NCBI RefSeq assembly: GCF_030272615.1
Contig: NC_081413.1
Location: forward strand, 145,242,476-145,306,475
DNA: 64,000 nucleotides
From: Cryptomeria japonica
Lineage: Eukaryota > Streptophyta > Pinopsida > Cupressales > Cupressaceae
Reading direction: 5' to 3'
How positions within the stretch are numbered: position 1 is the stretch's first letter; each line of letters begins with the position of its first letter. Shown here in pieces: positions 12,106 through 24,018 of this stretch. A model generated the notes under the pieces. It was not told where the DNA came from. It was given only the letters and a program-made list of their open reading frames with translations, and ran no database searches. Position numbers and translations under genes: made by a program.

Positions 12106-13600
12106 GGGAACAAAGAATATTCACTATCACAGTTACCACTTTCTCCTAAATCCTATGGAAAACCATCAAACTCTAAACAACAACCAATTGTGAAAAATCT
12201 TCCAATATCTGATGGAGTATTTGTTAGTGCTGGGACCTTATCAGAGGAAACAAAGGACAAAGATGTGCTACAATGGCTATACAAGGATGAAGATGTCCAA
12301 CAAAAGATCATAAATGTCTAAATACCTACAAAAAAATATGGAAAATGATTTAACATCCTTCAAAAAATGGGTCCTATAGGAAAAAGAAAAGAAGGTATCT
12401 CAGAACCTATACAACCTCATACTCAATAGGATACAGACAAATCAGGCTTAGGGTATGGACAAGTTACTGTACCAGAGGACACATCTTTTAGGCAACAAAA
12501 AAATGAACATGATAATAGACAAGAGAAACTTGCAATTAAAAGGGAAGAAACATCTGCCAAACAACAAGAACAAGCAAACATAAAATGGGAAAATAAGAAA
12601 TCTTCTAATCAACAGGAAAAACAAACCAAAGGCACTTCCCAAGCAAAGTTAACTCCTAATCAAAACAGACAAGAAGCTGGTACAAATCAAGGAGAGCTGA
12701 TAGCAAAGTTGAAGGAACTCAATATCAGCCCAGAGGAAGCTGAATATGAGAGAAGAAAAGATATAAAAAGAAAAAAAAAAGAAACAAATCAAACACTATA
12801 TGAACAAATCTACAGACTGCAAGCTGCAAGTGAGATAGATTCTAATGAATGGAAGAGGGATTCCTATCATTCTGAATAATCAGTTAAAGAAACTTGCTTT
12901 GAAGAAGATGTAGGTGTCTATATAGTTCATGCGTATGCTGGAAAAAGGTTAGGAACTATTCCAATTGAATTAGAAACACATTCGGTTGACTTGGAATTTA
13001 TCAAGGATGATCAGGAGCTACTTGCGAGAAGTCATTCTGATGAGAGTATCATTTTGGACATTGAAATACATATCAAAAACTTTGACATCTCAACTTGAGG
13101 ACCCCTTACCTCTAATCCATCCTGAACTCATTGACTAGGAAAATGAAAGACATACTGTCATTGATACCTTTCCTAATGATCATGCCATATCCTTATATCT
13201 TAATGCAATCGAACCCACAACAACTTTCACCAGGTATTTCAACAATGCATATTCTAGTCAAGTGGGTGCCAAATCTCCCAGTTGAAAAAAGTGAAAATAA
13301 AGAAAACAATATCATGTCTAATGGTAAAAAATATTTATTGGAAACATTAGACCCAAAAAAAGGAAAAATAAAGGATGCATCTAACGGTGAAAACCTCCTT
13401 GAGGTGCTGGAGGATGGGAGATTTGACACCTTACCTGAATACTATCAAGAAAGATCATCCATATTGATCGAATCAACAGAGGTAGTTAACATTAGGATAG
13501 TAGAGCAACCTAAGATTCTACATGCAACAACCTCTCTATCAAAACAAGAAATGCAAAAATATATGGAATTCTTCAAAATACGGCAAATCAATTTCACCTA
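12106..13600 (+). pseudogene. Degenerate spacer between protease and reverse transcriptase
   Basis: Lys/Gln/Glu-rich stretches with many stops lie between the protease and RT domains. The longest open piece, 13131-13601, includes LLEVLEDGRFDTLPEYYQE and ends near a MQKYMEFFK-type segment just before RT. The charged, low-complexity linker resembles the variable spacer before RT in Tat elements. I see no separate domain. Confidence 0.45.
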
Positions 13601-13613
13601 GTCATATGCAGAC

Positions 13614-14330
13614 ATGCCAGGGTTGGATCCAGATCTAATTATGCATCACTTAAATGTTAGTCCAAGAACCAAACCAGTAAAACATACATTAAGGAAGATG
13701 CAACCTCATATCACTTGTCTTGTCAAAGCAGAAATAAAGAAATTACTGGATGTAGGATTTATCAGACCTATAGCATATCCTCAATGGGTATCAAACAAAG
13801 TTATATTTCTAAATTGAATAAAAGTATATGAGTATGCACAAACTTCAAAGATCTCAATAATGCATGTCCAAAGGATGACTTTACTTTGCCTAATATTGAC
13901 ATCATTGTGGATTTAACTGTTGAACATTTCATGTTTTCTCTAATGGATGATTTCTCAAGATATAATCAAATTAAAAAAGCTCTAGAAGATCAAGAAAAGA
14001 TAGCTTTCACATGTCCATGGGGTACTTTCTGTTGGGACATCATGCCATTTGGAATAAAGAATGCAGGTGCTACATATCAGAGAGCCATGACAATGATATT
14101 CTATGACATGATGCATACATTTATGGAAGACTATGTGGATGACATATTGGCAAAATCATACAACAAAGAAGAACATCTGGAAATACTAGGAAAGATCTTT
14201 GTCTGGTTAGAACAATACAAGCTATGGCTCAATCCAAAGAAATGTACCTTTGGTTCACTTCACGTAAGCTATTGGGATACATTGTTTCAGCTATGGTTAT
14301 CGAAGTTGATCTAGCCAAGGTCAAAGAAAT
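13614..14330 (+). pseudogene. Ty3/gypsy reverse transcriptase
   Basis: Synthesises cDNA from element RNA. Starting after a stop at 13599-13601, MPGLDPDLIMHHLNV and KAEIKKLLDVGFIRPI form the N-terminal RT segments. A stop and frame change at 13815-13885 break the domain. The palm follows with FSLMDDFSRYNQI, WGTFCWDIMPFGIKNAGATY and the catalytic box YVDDILAKS at about 14130-14155. FGIKNAGATYQRAM is diagnostic of the Ty3/gypsy group. The motif residues survive, but the frame is broken. Confidence 0.85.
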
Positions 14331-14900
14331 CATGGAAATGGCATCTCCCAGGAATATAAGTTAACTTAGATCACTCCAAGGAAGACTACAGTCAATCAGA
14401 AGATTTATTGCTTAGATAATAGATAAATGTCAAACATTTACTCATCTATTGCACAAGAATGTTAATTTCAAGTGGGATCATCAATGTGAAGAAGCATTCA
14501 ACAAAATCAAGTAATATCTCATGCAAGCAACAATCCTAATGTCAGCAATTCAAGGAAAGTCATTGTTTCTATATGTATCAACCATAAAAGTATCATCAGG
14601 AGTTCTCCTCACACCATAATATAATGAAGGAAAAGAATGAGCTATCTACTACATCAACAAAAATATTAGTGGGATATGAGCTCAACTATTCACCAACATA
14701 AAAAGCATGCTTAGTGATAGTATTTATTTCTCAAAAATTGAGACACTATCTACTATCTCACTCCATCAAGTTGTTTGCTAAAATCGATCCATTAAAGTAT
14801 TTGTTCAACAAGGCGACATTAATAGGAAGATTATAAAAATGGATCATGATCCTAAGCGAGTTTGATATTGAGTATGTGGAAATAAAAGCTATCAAGGGCC
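14331..14900 (+). pseudogene. First RNase H domain (decayed)
   Basis: Removes the RNA template from RNA-DNA hybrids. The segments LRSLQGRLQSIRRF, GKSLFLYVST, AIYYINKNISG and QLFTNIKSMLSD follow the gypsy RT-RH order. LSEFDIEYVEIKAIKGQV at about 14850-14900 marks the connection to the next domain. At least four stops lie within it. The first catalytic Asp, normally in a LYLSA/D-type motif, appears lost. Confidence 0.6.
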
Positions 14901-15385
14901 AAGTCATTACAGACCAAATAGCAGAGGAACCGCTTCAAGATGATCATCCTTTACACATTGAATTTTTGGATGCTGATATCCTAATGGTCAACACAAAGAC
15001 ATGGCAATTGTACTTTGATGGTTCATATACACAACATGGATCAGGAGCAAACATTGTATACATCATGCCACAAGGTCATACAATTCCAAAGGCATATAAA
15101 TTAAGCTTTCCATGTACCAATAACACAACGAAATATGAAGATTTGGTCACAGGAATCAAAATGGCCATAGAGTGTAACATTACATAGCTACAGGTCTTTG
15201 TAGACTCTCATCTCATCATCAATAAAATTAATGACGATTATCAAACAGAGGATGAAAAGCTAATGCCTTATAAGAAGATGGTTGATGATGTCAAGAAATA
15301 ATTTATCGAAATAAATTTTGAGAAGATTTTGAGGAATGACAACAAAGCGGTAGATGCCATGGAAACACTTGCTTCTCTACTTTAG
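14901..15385 (+). pseudogene. Second, archaeal-type RNase H (aRNH)
   Basis: The motif WQLYFDGSYTQHGSGANIVY at about 15002-15062, then FPCTNNTTKYEDLV and VFVDSHLIINKI at about 15190-15230, are the Asp, Glu and Asp segments of the additional RNase H carried by Tat elements between the first RNase H and integrase. All three acidic residues are present. Stops at 15185-15187 and near 15299 interrupt it. This domain sets the lineage more firmly than the RT. Confidence 0.75.
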
Positions 15386-16750
15386 ACACAAGAAAATCAA
15401 GAGTGTTACCAATTCCTGGTGGAAGAGTTGTTTTACCCTGCACATAATTGTCCTGATTCCCAAACTATCTATCACCTTGTTGGGCATGATTCCTCCTGCT
15501 ATGGCCAAACTTATACATACCTGAAAGATAATATCCTCCCTCCTAACTTGTTAAAGAACCAAAAGATAAACTTTATTCGCCAATCCTCCCATTATAGTGT
15601 TGTCATAGATACCCTTTTTAAACGAGGTCTGGATGATACTCCTTTAAGATGTCTCAAGCAAGAAGAATCTGAGATTGCCTTAAATGAAGTCCATAACGGT
15701 ATTTGTGACACTCATTCAAGTGGTCTTACCCTTTCAAAAAAACTCATATACTCAGGCTATTATTGGCCAACTATGGAATGAGATTCTTTTCAAATAGTTA
15801 AAACATGCAAACAATGTCAGATCCATGAAAATTTAATTCATGCACTAGCACAAGAACTTCATTCTTTGACAACCTCTTGGCCTTTCTTCTAATGGGGTCT
15901 TGATCTAGTAGGAAAGATACATCCTCCTTCATCCAATGGTCATAAATTCTTCCTTGTAGCTATATAATATTTCACAAAACGGATTGAGGCAGTACCTCTC
16001 ACAAATATCATAGGAAAAAAAATGCCTACATTTATCTTGAACTACATCATATGTCGCTATGGCATACCCATGACCATTATCACTGATAATTGGTGATCAT
16101 TCAAGAATAGGATGTACAAGAGCTATGGGAGAAATTCAAGATCCAACATATATTCTCCACTCTACTATCCACAAGGCAATAGGTAAGCAGAACCATCAAA
16201 CAAAACTATTCTGAAAATCCTCAAAAAGATAGTGAATGATGGTGGCAGAGATTGGCATATTCAATTGCACCCTGCTCTATGGGCCTACCATACCAATATC
16301 TGCACACCAACAAGTGCCATACCTTTCTCTCTTATCTATGGATCCAAAGCAATATTATCAATAGAAGTAGAGATACCTTCTCTACGAGTATCATTAAAAG
16401 GCCTTATCCCAGATGAAGAACAACGAGTATCTAGACTGCAAGAGTTAGCATTGATCCATGAATGAAGACAAAATGCCTTTGATCATTTAAAGGTGTATTA
16501 GCAAAGAATGTGCCGAAGTTAAAATCACAAGGTCAAACCAAGAGATTTTCAAGTTGGAGAACTAGTACTAAAGGAAAATCCATGAAACCAGTCAGATCAA
16601 GAAAAGAAAGGGAAGTTTGAACAAAACTGGTTAGGTCAGTTTGTGGTTACAATAGTATTTTGGTCAGGAGCATATCAGCTATCAACACAAGATAGGGATC
16701 AACTCAAGGAACCCATCAATAGCATGCATCTGAAGAAGTTTTATGTTTGA
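15386..16750 (+). pseudogene. Ty3/gypsy integrase
   Basis: The zinc module is readable (HNGICDTHSSG, SGYYWPTM, then CKQCQIH at about 15810-15835). The core retains WGLDLVGKIHPP with its Asp near 15900 and ITDN at about 16080-16090. The catalytic Glu neighbourhood before YYPQGN (near 16170) is degraded. The conserved downstream part WHIQLHPALWAYHTNICTP and the C-terminal segments FQVGELVL and QLKEPINSMHLKKFYV end at a TGA near 16750. Five or more stops show the protein is dead. The very AT/A-rich DNA after it is non-coding. Confidence 0.8.
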
Positions 16751-18493
16751 AAAGCAGAGAAAAAAAAAACAGAGAAAAAGCAAAAAAATAAAAAACAGGG
16801 AAAAATTAGAAAATACAAGAACAAGGAAAATAGACAAAAAAAACTAAAAAATCAAATATGAAAAAAGTGCAATAAAAATAGATGGTGAAAACCTAGCAAT
16901 AGGCACTATCTATCAGCCAGCTCTTCCATCTATTAGTTCATGTATCCTTCCACTTATATTCTTTTGCAGCGTTGTTTATATCCATAAATAAGCCTTTGTA
17001 CATATGCAAGCATTGCAGGTGATTTCTCACTATGGTTAGGATCATTGGGTATATCATGATAAATTTGTTTCTAGGCTTGGGGCAAAATCTTGCACCTAGC
17101 TAGGGGAAAAAATTTCCATCATTTTGAGCTTCATAAAATAGGTAGAACAATATTTAGCCAACACTTGGCGAGCGAAACAGACACATCCAATGTTGCTCAC
17201 AAGATCAATTTTTCAACCCTCAAACTATCACATGTCAGTCTAAGCATGACACACTCTTTAATAGATGATATCTTTTGAGTAATGATTTTAGCACTTTAAT
17301 CAATGATTATTCAACTTTTCTATCTTTGATTTTTGCTATCATGATTTCTGAGTGACTCTAGGATGTCTTTGACTAGAGGAACAATGAATGAACATGATAT
17401 TTTTCTTGTCTATTATCTATAAATTAATCATTAATATGTGCAAAATTATCTCAGGACATGATCATTTGAGTATCACCAAAGACATTTCCGATTTGCATAT
17501 GGAAATGGTTAATGCTGCCTATTTTACGCAAGCAACACTCAGGTCATCTTGGTTCAATTATACCTCGATGCTTGTGCTAACTTGCAATATCAAAATTTAG
17601 GAAATTAATGCTCAGTTCATCATGGTTCAATTATATCATCGATGTTTTCACTCACTTCCGACATTTTAAAAATCTCAATGATGACACAAAGCAATAACCT
17701 AGTAACTAGTCTAATCGTAGTTTTGCATTTCATTTGCATATGCATTTCAAGTAGCTTGCATTTCATTCTTGCATAGGATCACAAAATTTCATCTTATCCA
17801 AGGTCAAATCTATTGCAGGAATCATTAATGTATCATCATAGGTGTATACACAATCAGAATGATGACTCAACTCTCTCTAGATGGTGTCAACCCAAAGCGA
17901 ATCTTATGTTACTCTCCCATATGTACCAACACTAGCACATCTACATCTTCCTACAACTGGATATCAATAAAATATCAGTTCTTTATCCAATCAATCTTAT
18001 CAATTCTATCAATCCATCTCATCTAATCCATTTTATCATATCTTATACAGGATGTATCCTTCCTAGAACCAAATGTTTTGATCAGGTCTTATACAAGATA
18101 TAACATTCCTGAAACTAGATGCTTTGATCATCTTTATCTTATGTAGGAGGTGTCATTACTGAAAGCAACTTGATCTTAATCTCATCAATCTAATCAATCT
18201 TATCAATTCAATCAAGCTCTATCAGTCATCACATCAAGAACCACATCATAGTGATCGAAGAACTCAGACTTTCATCAATCAACGTTGCAAAAATTGAATC
18301 ACTTCTAATCGGGAAATCAATTTCACAAAGATACAAACACTCCAAAGGTCAATTATCTCAATTGATCTCCTGAGGGGCATCATTGTATCACAATTTAGCA
18401 ATCAATGTCTGGGGAATCCTATCAAACCAATATCACATCAACATCATCAAATTGAGATTATTCTTTGAATCAACATGTCATCACACCTCTCTT
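16751..18493 (+). other. 3' non-coding region of the Tat-type element
   Basis: A long untranslated region typical of Tat elements, without supported ORFs. It begins with A-rich DNA. From 17990 to 18480 it is full of ATCAATC and CATCAAT words. Confidence 0.5.
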
Positions 18494-18510
18494 CAAAGAG
18501 GGGCAAAATT
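18494..18510 (+). other. Polypurine tract of the Tat-type element
   Basis: AAAGAGGGGCAAAATTT lies just before the LTR start; a G-run followed by CAAAAT is usual for gypsy polypurine tracts. Confidence 0.55.
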
Positions 18511-19630
18511 TATACACCTAAAAATGGTCTGAAGATAATTAATTAAATAAGCAATTATTTAATTAATCCCCCTTCCCAATTTAATTGAATTCATTAGCAA
18601 TTTGATTAAATTCCCTCATTCACTTGCCTATTAATAAATCTAAGGATTTATTTAATAAGTTCATTTCAATAGTCCCCTAAATTAATTAATCCTCCCCCCA
18701 TTAAATTCATTTCTTCTAATTCCCTAATTAATTAAAACAAATCAATTTATGATTTGTTGGAAGTTAATTAGCCTTTTCCTATTATTTGAATTTTTAAATT
18801 CAAATTTTCCACATGCCTCCTAACTTCTAACCACCTAGCCTAACCACCCCCTAACCTAACCCATTCCACCTAATCCTACGTTTAACTAACCCTATCCTAT
18901 CTTTCACATCCTAACCTCCTTATCCTAACCTCCTATGGGTTGGATATTCTCCCCTTGAGTCACATGGAACTTATGCCACATGTCTCCTCCCTTGGACACT
19001 TGCCCTCTTGTGAGCAAGATTCCTTGACACTTGTCACCACAAAGATGACAAGTGTCCCTCCCTCCAACTTCCTCTAATTTGACCCTTGATATCTTTAGAC
19101 TCAAATATTAGACTCAATCTTGACTATTGATTCTTGCCACCTCACCCCTAGCCTTGGAAATCCTATAAATATCTCCCATTTTGGAGCACAAAGGATCCCA
19201 TCTCAAGCATTGTTATTATAGGTATATCATTTCTATCATTCTAGTTTAGCATTGTTATCATTTATTGCATCTTAGATCTAGCTTAATTTGATCATCTTCT
19301 AGCATAATTGTTTAATCATATTGCATAATCAATTTATCATATAGCTTAATTGCATCAGCATTTAGTATAATCAATGCATATCATTAGCATAATTATCTTC
19401 TTGGATAAATATAGCTTAATCATGCATTTATCAAGCTTGCACATCATATCATTTTAAATCCTTCATCTTTGTGTAGTCAAGTCACTGGGATTTCTCATCT
19501 AGATCTGAGAGAAAAAACCACACTCGCATCTCTTAGGAGGAAGTTTCTTTACCATGGTTTATCTTTCATTTGATTTCAATTTTCTAACCATGCTTGTGAT
19601 GATCTATTGAGTGTTTGTGTTGTAGTTGCA
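18511..19630 (+). repeat. 3' LTR of the Tat-type element
   Basis: It begins TATACACCTAAAAATGGTC, where TA may be a mutated TG. It is AT-rich with many TTAATTAA words, has a TATA box near 19163 (CCTATAAATATC), and ends near TGTAGTTGCA at 19621-19630. The exact right edge is uncertain because it abuts the next LTR. Confidence 0.5.
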
Positions 19631-20916
19631 GGTACCCTACTTTACACTCACTACAATTACTTTTTATTGAGAAAGAAGATCTCAATTTATAGACCTATTG
19701 ATGAGGATTCAAAAAGGGAAACAAACTCAAAATTTGGCATGATTGTGACAAGATTATAACAAATTGGATGACAAGATTTCATGACAAGTTGCTATTTTGA
19801 AAATATGACGAATTGAAAGAAATTTGTACAAATCAATTATGAAATGATTAGGCAAAAAAATAGCCCTTTAATTTATGATAAATCAAGAGAAAAAATAGCT
19901 CATAGATTGAATGACATAATCTAGACAGAAAATAGCCTCATGATTTATGACAATTGAGCATAAAAGGGGAAATTAATTAGGGATAAAATTAGGAGGGAAT
20001 GTTTGAATTCAAAAAATATCAAATTAGGTGGAAAAGGAAAACTTAGAGAAATTAGAAAAAAAGAGTGACATTAATTAATAAATTAACAATTATTAATTAA
20101 CTCACAAAAGGACAAATTAGCCAATTAAATAAAGTATTTAATTGTGACATAGAAGACATAGGATAAATGAATAAATTCACTTAACCTAAAGGGAAAGAAA
20201 ATGTTAGTAAGATTAAATGATTTAAGAAATGAATTAGGCCAAGACATAATTGAATCAATAAATGCAAGATGTTGATCATGATGACTTGATGATTGTTATG
20301 AAGTCAACATTCATTGATTGATGAAGATCAATGAAATATTGATCAAAATTGACAAAAGGATGAGATTGATAGATGACAATTAATAAAGGATCAATGACTA
20401 ATCAATCCAAAAGAAATGAGGATTGATGATTGATTGAGATCGATGATGAGCCGACCAAACATTGATAAAAGGTTGACTTGATGAAGGTCGAATGAAAAAA
20501 AACCGATGACAGATCGATTGAAATTGATAAGGGATTGACAATTGATGATTGAAAAGAGATGCAAATTTATTGAAATTGATTGACAATTGATCAAAGATGA
20601 TTAAAGATTGATTGGAAATGATTGGAATCTTGGACAAAAGCCTAATTAGATACCAATTAGGATTGACAATGTTCAATTGATATGATATAGTTCATCATGA
20701 CCCATTGATGAGATAGACAAGACCTAATTCAAAAGAAAGCTAATTGGGATCAAAGAGGAAAGAAATGTAGAGGAAAGACACAATGTCAGCAAACAATGAA
20801 GACCAGATGCACGACATAGAGGAAATGTTAACAAGATGGGGAAACCCTAAAAGAAGGTCACACAGACATGTTGAAGTATGGCACCACAAGTGTTGACCAT
20901 TTTTAGATGCCTACAA
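19627..20916 (-). repeat. Minus-strand gypsy-like LTR
   Basis: Read on the minus strand it starts TGTAGGCATCTAAAAATGGT, which resembles the start of the plus-strand LTR at 18511. It has a TATA-like CTATAAATTGAGATC near its end and finishes near GGTACCTGCA. Between 20240 and 20640 it is dominated by GATTGAT-type words. No target duplication was found. Its insertion appears to cut the pol-less element that starts at 20917. Confidence 0.4.
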
Positions 20917-21761
20917 TGTGTTCTTCTCATACTCAAATGCACTACCAAGCAATGCTAAAAAGTGCTCCAAATTTTCTTCAACAATCTCCTTTACTTTCCA
21001 AAACATATTCATAAAGTATTCTCTTTGCCTCTACAAGAATAAGAGTTCAACTTGAAGAGAATTAATTATTTTCCTCTACTCACAATCCTTGTCATCCAGA
21101 AAATAAAAATATTTGCCTAAAGCACTCAACTTATCTTCAATAGCATCAATTTTGGCTTTGTGCTTCACTGTTGCTGTTATCCAAGAGATATAGTACCTAT
21201 AGACTCTATTGGCACTATCAATATAGTCTCTCAACTCCTCAATGCATGCTGATAAAACCTTTTGTGCACCAAAAAATTCATTCAGCAGATTCTGCATATC
21301 AAAACCATTTTCTTCATATATTATTACCCTCAATGGATTTCTCAAAGAACTCCTTAAAAACTTCATTCAAAAATTCTGAAAGCAAATTACTAATAGCTAT
21401 CCAACTCTACTGAAGTTAGCCACATCTTGCCAATTTTCTTGATACCATCCATACTACCAACTAATTCCAACAAATTTGATTCATCATCTGATTCTCTAGC
21501 TTCCTTCTATAAAACCACTGAATCTCCTCCAACTACAATAATCTTTGGATCTTCAATCATAATAATATCTTCTTCTTTTAGATCCACCTTGCTTTTCTTT
21601 GACTCCAAAACACTAATAAAATAGACTATCTTCTTGTCTTCTTTCCGGAGGAAGAACCTCGAAAACCAGAAACAAGGAATATTGGGCCAACATTCCATAT
21701 GTTCATAAAAGATTTGAAATATGCATCACATGCTTCCTCTTTATTATCCAAACTGATCAAA
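20917..21761 (-). mobile_element. Older pol-less element, 3' part (split by the solo LTR)
   Basis: This is the 3' portion of the minus-strand element whose 5' part is at 34203-37552. It carries coiled-coil-like remnants (96 residues at 21076-21366, including KIDAIEDKLSALGKY, and 63 residues at 21507-21698). They correspond in position to the C-terminal half of the ORF at 26371-27909 in the younger element. Its polypurine tract and 3' LTR are missing, cut at 20916. The right edge carries one copy of the TCAAA duplication (21757-21761). Confidence 0.5.
21757..21761. other. Target-site duplication TCAAA (left copy)
   Basis: Directly precedes TGTCATGCC, the edge of the solo LTR; the matching copy is at 34198-34202. 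Confidence 0.8.
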
Positions 21762-22395
21762 TGTCATGCCCAGCTTTTGGGCAAGAACGGTATTAATTTT
21801 ATTTTTTTTAAATCACAACTTAAAACATTAAATTAGCAAATAAATGGATCTAACTTGTTTTGTCTTAACTATGTTTAAGTTAATTCTAACCACTAACTCA
21901 AGTAAGCAAAATATTATTTAAATTAAATGCGGAATAATACACCAAATATTATTTTAGCTCATCAATTGAACCCATTAGATTAAATTAAATCCAAAATTCT
22001 AAATTGATAGACAAGGATGATATTAATTTCCAATAGTCATAAATAGCTTTTAGGGAATAAATAAATTTAGTCCTAGCACATAGAACTTAATGTCTAAAAT
22101 TTATTTTAAACAATAATTAAAATGTGACTAACTAATCGACAAAGGGGGTCAATAAAATTCAATTCTCATAATGAATATTTTCCTATAAAGCTTCATCTCA
22201 TATACCTATATCTAGGTGGATAAAAATTAATCCCTAAAGATAAATAAATTTCAACAGAAATTAAATTTCCTACAAGATTGACTTCATGAGTATTTAATTA
22301 AAAACATTATATTATTCTTCTTTAAATAAATCCATATGTTTATCACAAACATAAACAATTTATAAATACTAAGAATAAATTCTAATATAAATATA

Positions 22396-22397
22396 CA

Positions 22398-22449
<52 letters not shown>
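22396..22449. repeat. (CT)n(TA)n microsatellite, unit 1
   Basis: A CT run passes directly into a TA run; the same compound repeat occurs in unit 2 at 30680-30730. Confidence 0.95.
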
Positions 22450-22451
<2 letters not shown>

Positions 22452-22607
22452 TAATAATTTCCACTTAGTTGAAGAAATCTCCATGCAAACCCTAACCTAA
22501 ATATATATTATAAAAATACCTCTTATTTTAAAATTTTCTTACTTTCTCCTCTACTACCCTAGCCCTACTCAGGCTAGGGTTTTATTCTTTCTTGTTTTTG
22601 TTCTATA

Positions 22608-22771
22608 GGTCACCCACAATGTCAGCCTTAGGGTCGTCCACTGTGGGAGGCCGCAGTGGCACCGACCACTATGGTCGCCCATAGTGGTGGCCGCCGGCCT
22701 CGCCGTCCCACTGTGTTAAACACAGTGGTCCGACTCGCCGAACCACTATGTTTAACATAGTGGGTTCGGCC
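22608..22771. repeat. GC-rich island with two hairpins, unit 1
   Basis: GC-rich block with near-palindromes at 22708-22728 (CCACTGTG, TTAAA-type loop, CACAGTGG) and 22743-22763 (CCACTATG ... CATAGTGG). It ends before a poly-C run at 22782-22797. It lacks about 131 bp present in unit 2. Confidence 0.75.
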
Positions 22772-22878
22772 ATAACCTACCCCCCCCCCCCCCCCCCATG
22801 ATTAAAAAAAATAAAGTATTCTTCTTTTAAAAAAATGTAATATTATTTTTATATTTTTTTTTGTTTTATTTACTTATT

Positions 22879-22879
<1 letters not shown>

Positions 22880-22930
<51 letters not shown>

Positions 22931-22937
22931 GTATGTA
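22880..22937. repeat. (TA)n(TATG)n microsatellite, unit 1
   Basis: A TA run is followed by ATGT tetranucleotides; the counterpart in unit 2 is at 31284-31325 with fewer units. Confidence 0.95.
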
Positions 22938-23962
22938 TTTTGCAATGTATCTTAAATATAAGTATTTATTTATATTCATTTGATACATAAGGAGAAGTAA
23001 CATTATTGTGCATTTAATCTCTATATATTCTTTTAATTTAAAAAAAAACTACTTAAACAGATTGCTAACGAAATCCTGAATTAAACCCATGTATATTGTT
23101 TTGTTTTTTGTTTTTTTTAAAACCCAAAAATACTTTATTGCTAAAAACATGGGTGTACTTAGTTAACCTTAGATTTATCTTTTGCATAATGTAATTGACT
23201 GAATTAAAATGATTTAACACAACAACTACAAAAATTTATTTTTATATAGACTAGATAAGCTATCTACCTTAGATTTTAATTTCTGGAATAAATGAAAGAG
23301 ACAATTTCTAGAACTATATGGCATTTACAGAAACAGGACTAAATCTTTTATTTTCAGCCTACAATATGCATGCAACTCTAATTTATTCATTTCCTTTTTA
23401 TTTTATTTTAAATGCATAAGAATAAAATAAATTTCATGCTATTCAATTTATCATAAACACATCAGAAATAAAATTTTCTTTTGAACTTTGGAAAAACTAA
23501 TTTAGGAATACTCATTTCTTTTCTGCAATAAATAGCATACTGAAATAATATAACTTTTTAAAGCGTACTTCAAAGACACTATTGTCACTTTACAATGGGT
23601 CTCTCATTTCTAATAAATGAGGACTTTTTCAAATAATAATTACATTTAAAAATAATTTCCTGCAACAAAAAAAAAACTCTTGCAACCTTCCACTTGTCCT
23701 ATTCTTTTCTTCAGACAACCTGCATTTTAAATCAAAGCTATGACTATGGAGTGCTCACCTCCTAGCCTAGGCTAACTAGTAGCCACTCTCGAGCTCAGAG
23801 AACCAAGCCCTAGACAAGTAACACACATGCAAACACAAGGACAAGCGAAAATAAAATTTCAAACACAATCCCAACCCAGGCTACACTGCACCACACATTT
23901 GTGATGTCTTTTCAAGGGTGGTAGAGGACCAAGTACCCTAAAGAGACTGCAAGTATGGTAAA

Positions 23963-24018
23963 ACATATAGCCACCTCATGGCAAACCAAAACATATAGCC
24001 ACCTCATGGCGAACCAAA
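23963..24018. repeat. 28-bp direct repeat, two copies
   Basis: The word ACATATAGCCACCTCATGGC with its AACCAAA tail occurs at 23963 and 23991. It is also doubled in unit 2 (from about 32329). The family A LTR at 6119-11120 seems to have it once, near 7810. Confidence 0.7.

Larger units (their letters stand above)
11121..19630 (+). mobile_element. Ty3/gypsy element, Tat-type, 5'-truncated and decayed
   Basis: The order is protease, reverse transcriptase, RNase H, a second (archaeal-type) RNase H, integrase, 3' non-coding region, polypurine tract and 3' LTR. The protease motif DGGVGLNI, the segment ILLGRPWIHD and the extra RNase H after the first are marks of the Tat lineage. Gag and the 5' LTR are absent: coding homology starts almost at the edge of the family A LTR at 11120. 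Numerous stops and frameshifts show this is an old copy. Confidence 0.8.

Noticed and set aside
20240-20640. GATTGAT-rich stretch considered as a tandem satellite
   Set aside because: The words are irregularly spaced with no fixed period; it is low-complexity LTR sequence.
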